Origin: Apostichopus japonicus | Taxonomy: Eukaryota > Echinodermata > Holothuroidea > Aspidochirotida > Stichopodidae | Length of the DNA stretch: 64,000 bases | Direction of reading: 5' to 3' | NCBI RefSeq assembly: GCF_037975245.1 | Contig: NC_092566.1 | Span: forward strand, 4,280,001 to 4,344,000 | Shown here: in pieces, positions 54,601-60,600 of the stretch | Position numbering within the stretch: position 1 is the stretch's first letter | How the letters are laid out: each line of letters starts with the position of its first letter | Made by a program: the position numbers and the translations under genes | The notes under the pieces: generated by a model | The model's input: the letters and a program-made list of their open reading frames with translations, nothing else | What the model was told of the DNA's origin: nothing | Database searches by the model: none

Positions 54601-57600
54601 AAAATTGGTTCTGTAAGCGCTGCCGTACTTGTTTCTCCTGTATCTTGATCTGAAGCTTTTTTTTTATATCGATGTATCTTTATTTGTTTATATCTATTTA
54701 TCTTTTATATGTTTATATCTATGTATCTTATTTTTTTATTCTATGTATCTTTTATTTTTTATATCTATGTATCGTCTATTTGTTTATATCTATATATCGT
54801 CTATTTGTTTATATCTATGTTTCTTCTATTTTTATATTTTTTGGGTCTTTGCAGGCACAAATTGAGAATGCCCTAGACATGATCTGTGGACTCCTTCCCT
54901 CCACCATCTCTGAGACCTGCACATCTTTTGTGGCTCAGTACACCAAGGAGATCATCTTCCTGATTACACAGAGTGTATCGCCAAAACAAGTGTGTGCCGC
55001 CCTCACTCTGTGCACTACAGTCGAATCCGGTAAGAATTACGAGTCGGTGCGAATCAGTATGTAGCGTTGGTATCTCTGGATTAATTATGCATCGCACTAA
55101 AATTCAACGTCACCAACCGTTTACTCAGGGCTGTGATTGGAAACCTGAAATTAGTGATACTGTTTGCCACTAAGCACGATTCCCTCAACCGTTTCAGTTT
55201 GTGTCAACCACTCAAAAGTGATATGCACCAATGATATGTAGGGCTAAATATGAAGCCTCAAGAACTAAACACAAATTCTACTTAAGTACTATCTTCACAA
55301 CAGGTGATGACTGTTTATGGTGTTGATGTACATCGCTTACCACTGTGCTAACATTACCATGGCATGTTCAGACATGAATTTGTTTCTCTTTGCTCACTGA
55401 TCATATTGAGTCGGGGTTAGTGTTAAAGGCAACAGACACACCAGACCCAGGTAGACCTATAGCTTAATAATCAGGATGGAAGGATATAATCTGAACATAT
55501 TTGTAGCTGGCAGGATCAAAACATATTTGTTGATGAGGGGATAAAAACATATTTTTAGCTGGCAGGATCAACACATATTTGTAGCAGGAAGGATCAAATC
55601 AAAATAATTATTTTATTCAGATTAGTTACATATGCTATCAAGTCTTATGATTTTTATTTTCTTTTATATCATTTCATCTCGGTTTTGCTCCTATTCAGCT
55701 GATGAGGTTTCGCCGGATGAAACGTTGGACCACATCGACGAACATGAGTTTGAAGCATCTACCGAATGCATCGTCTGTGAATACGCCATGAAGGAGCTAG
55801 AGAAACAGCTTGGCAAGAACGCAACAGAGGTTTGTTAAGAAAAAAACTTCAGACAGAATTCAGATCATTTTATTTCATGACAGTGTGGTTTGGTTTCATG
55901 ATATTTTTTCCCCTGGTCTCATTTTGGGAACTCTATAACAGCTGGTAATTTGAGCTTTTCCAGTAAAACTTCTGTTCTGTTTCTTATATGCAATTTATTA
56001 GGCTAGGTTAGCTTCATCTGCTATGATAGTGTGTGATAGGCTAAAGCTAAGTGTTGCAGACTTTATCAAGACAAATCATCTTTTGTTTTCCTCAAATTAA
56101 AAAACGTCAGTTGTGACGTCAATACCAAAAATATAAATATCAAATGATGCATTGTTTAATATTTATGAGAGACATCGCCATGGAAACCCAACCAGCTGTT
56201 TTTGTTTGTTCCTCTCGACTACAGCAAGAGATACGGTTTGCCTTGGATGAGGTCTGCAGTCTCCTGCCAGGCACCCTCCAAGAAGACTGTAGTATCTTGG
56301 TAAACTATTACACCACAGAAGTCATTTATCAGTTCATCCGGAAATATCCCGCCAACAAGATCTGTACTCTGCTGAAAGTCTGTGCTGCAGTCGACGGTAA
56401 GGAGCTTTGGTTTTGATCTGCCTCCCTTATGATACTGGTACCGCGAGCTCGTCTGCTCAGCTTCCTCCGCCTCCGTTTAAAAGCGGGATACATGTTCGGA
56501 CTCGGTCATGACAGTATTGCAATGACACGACAGATTTCTAAGATTTAATCAGAAAAATCTCATCTAAAGAAAACACATTGTTCTCTTTCATTTTAAATCA
56601 AAAAGTCATTTCTGTGCGAGAAGTAAGGAAGTTTAACTTATATTTTGGCAAATATACCTCCCAGATCGCCGGAAATAACACTTCTGAGACCCAATGATGC
56701 TCCCAAACCTCCTTAAGTTTTAGATCTCATGGCTTAGAAATTTAGTGTAGGGAAATACATGGGCGACTGCAGCAAAAAAAATCAGGGGAAAAATAATCCA
56801 AGTAGACTTTTGTATACGATGGGTCTGGGGTCCTCTCCCAGAAAACAATTATAGACTGCCGCAAATGCGATTTCGTTCCAATATTTAACAACTGTGGATA
56901 AATATAATAAAATGAGAACTGCTGCATGTCATTTGCACAATGCTGGATCAAACTGCGTCAAAGTTCAATACAGGGGAATTTGAAATGCAGCGTTTGGTCA
57001 AGAAAAATTGGTGGGGACACGTTATATCATGTCCCCACCACTGAAAAAGTTGGTGGGGACGCGTCCTGCTGTCGCCACCATGGTCTCTGCACCCATGGCT
57101 ATCGGGTGAGATTTTCAACGCTTTTCTGCAAAAATTTCACTCTAAGGTTACCTTCCTCTGCATAACTAAGTAGGACGTTGGGATTGTATTGAGAATGTCA
57201 AATTTGCTGATTGTGATTAGATTTCATTTGAATTTAAGGCAATTAATGTGATTATTATGACTTTTGTCTCCCAAAATTTCCAGGAGAATTGAAATCTGTT
57301 GCTCATGTGGAAGTGGAGCAGGAGCCCTCGTGCGCTATCTGTGAATTTGCTGTCAAGGAGTTGGAACAGATGCTCCAGAAGGATTCTACAGAGGTAGGTT
57401 GAATTATAGTAAATCCAGTTTATTAAATCATCCAACTTTCCTTCCCACCCCCTCCTCCCCCCCCACTCCCAGGAACTCCCTTCCGTTGGCTGTTTCCCTT
57501 GAGTACGGAGACAAAATGTAAATGCTTCAAAAGGAATAGTCAATGTTAATCTGCCAGAAATGTTTGAAAATGAAAAGTCAACACTTGTACACCCCTCCCG

Positions 57601-60600
57601 CCCCCATTCCACCCACCCTCACCCCTCTCTCCTTCTTATTTGGTTGGTATGGGAGTTTAGTAGAAGCCACAAAATTTCAATCATTTATGTGCATTTATTT
57701 ATTTTGTTCTTTTAGGCTTCAATTAGAAAGGCTCTCAATTCGCTGTGCAGCAGGTTGCCAAGCACGGTCGCCAAGGATTGTCAAATGTTCGTGGATTATT
57801 ACACCGAGGAGATCATCTTCGTTCTCGTTTCTCAATTCCCACCGAGCAGCCTCTGCACCTCCATCAATCTCTGCACCGCCTCTGAGATTAAGGGTGTCAC
57901 GGAGAAAGGTAAGAAAGTTTTGGCCTCCCTTAAGGGACATTCTGTTGGTTGCTAGGATGTGTATCTTGGCGTGAAGACTGATATGTTCCTCTGTTTTATT
58001 TGGTAATCCCCCCCCCCCCCACCTCAGTATCTTTCGATCTTGAGATATGAATCTATGAAGGTTACTTATTCCTGCCTCTCAGTCCTCAAGGATAAGGTGG
58101 TATCCAATCTTAAATGTAATCATGACTCATACAGGCTTAGAATTTCACAATTTTACCCCACTTGTCATCAAATACAGAGTACTTCAAAAATCTGCTGGCT
58201 AAAAGCAAGTTCCCCCTGGCATTTTCCTGAATTACAAAAATCATCAGCAGGCTTTTATGTTGTGTGGAGCTATCCTATATATATATATGTTTGTATGTAT
58301 ATATATATATATATCAAATCTTATCTTTCAAACATGCTGAACTTTATAATTTGTGTCACTGTCTTTCATCTTGTGTGTGTCTTCGAATGCATATTAGCCT
58401 TTTCCTTTTTCCTTGTTTTATGTAGCTACTGTAGAGTTTGAGTTTATAGTTTCTTTGGTAATGGTATCATGTATATTTCTTATGTTCTTCTTGCATTTGT
58501 ACAATTCAATTACGTCAAAGTGGAATTGGCTTTGTTATTAATTCACACATGAGATGAAATTTGGCCTCTGTCAATGGTTTGTCACTAAATGTAACATTCT
58601 ACGATAGAATGCCTCATTATTCATAAAGACTATTTCATGTCTTTTCTTGATTGTAGTTGAACAGAACACCCAATTTTGTACCATCTGTGAATTTGTTGCC
58701 AAATATTTAGAGGAAGACTTGCAGAAGAATTCAACTGAAGTGAGTAATAATTTTTGTTCAAGCCACAATTCCCAGTTGAAATTGTCAAATTTTTCCCACT
58801 GTTATTCATTAACTGCTGACTGTGTGTGAATGTGTGTGTCTGTCATTTATGTATGAATGTTGGAATCCAAACTTCTTGTATATAACCCCCCACAATATGG
58901 GTCAATTTTATTGAAGAATTAAAAAAAACTTTAGAGTTAAAAATAATTCATGCAGAAGTTACAGATCTGGTCATTATGCTGTGAAAGTAATGGTGTATTT
59001 GCCATTGTATTGTATTGCATTGTATTGCACTGCATTGTATTGTATTGCATTGTATTGTATTATATTTCATTGTATTGCATTGTATTATATTGCATTGTAT
59101 TTTATTGCATTGTATTGTATTGTATTATATTGCATTGTATTATATTGCATTGTATTGTATTGTACTGCATTGTATTGCATTGTATTGTATTATATTTTAT
59201 TGTATTGCATTGTATTATATTGCATTGTATTTTATTGCATTGTATTGTATTATATTGCATTGTATTGCATTGTATTGTATTGCATTGCATTGCATTGTAT
59301 TGAAATGCATATGTATTGCATTGCATTGTATAGTATTGTTTTTACCTTTATTGTATTGTGGTGGGCATGTCCTGTAGTGGGTGGACATTGTACTTTGCAT
59401 TGTATTACATAGTATCGTATCGTACGTACTGCTGTAGTGGGTTTCATGTTTTGTTTCTTCACATAAGTGGCTATTACAATGCAGTTACCGTTGACCTCAT
59501 TATATAGTTTGCCTCATAACCGTGACTGGTTTAACATGCTTTCCCCCGACAGGCTGAAATCAAGAAAGCTTTGGATCTCGTATGTAGCAAGTTACCTTCA
59601 ACCGTCACCAAGGAATGCCAGATGTTTGTGGATTATTATACGGAAGAGATCATCTTCATCCTCGTCTCACAGTTTCCTCCGAGTAAACTCTGCTCGTCTC
59701 TCCAGCTGTGCTCTGCCGTCGAGGAAATCCAGCCACAGATAGACGAAGGTAGAGGTTTATGTCTACATAACCTAAGAAGCACACAGATCCACAATAACAA
59801 ATCTGTCCATCTACAGGAGTAAACCCCTTTAAAGTGACCCAACCACAGACAGGAGAAGATACAGTTTTCTTTATATAATTTAAATCTCACCCAATAATAC
59901 GTTAGTTATACATGGCTATCTTTGCGACAGTATTGCATCAGTTTTTTTTATACTTGAAACTTTGCATGTAAAACATGGATGATATTAAGAGAATTGGTTA
60001 AAAACTAAAAAATTCATCTTTAATTTAAAACTTCATTTTAATTTTAATTTAATTTTAATTTTAATTTTAATTTCTCTATCAGATACCAGTGTCTCTTGCG
60101 AAGTTTGCGTAATAGCTGTGAGAAGTGCAGAGTTGTACATCACCAAGAATACCACTGAACAGGAGATTGATAAGGTTCTAGAATACCTCTGTCAGGCATT
60201 CCCTGGATCCCTGCAAGAACAGGTAAATAATAACAACAATAATAATAATCATAATGATGGAAATTAAGTAATAAGCTATCAAGAAATTTAAAAATATATG
60301 TATCATATAAAAAGTAGTAAACTCACAAAAACTCACGGTAATGACAATTCACAACCTCAAACAGTTGAATAAACTCTCGGCTATAAATTAGAAAGACCGT
60401 GGTTTGGTTCCTTTGTGTGATGTCTTACATGATCTCGACTGTCTCTCTTTGCTCATACACCAACAACGCAATCTTTCAATTCCTGTGATGTTATGGTTAC
60501 CATATTGCTTTTCGTTGAAAAATGGGACGCCTTGATATCACTAACTTTGTTTAAAACCGTCTGGTCTAAAAGACGTTAGACCTAAAAGTTACTAAAGAAT

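Noticed and set aside
58950-59462. Long open frames on both strands rich in CIVLYC- or QCNTI-like repeats
   Set aside because: They come from the ATTGT/ATTGC pentanucleotide tract; five-base periodicity avoids stops in many frames. No protein signature.
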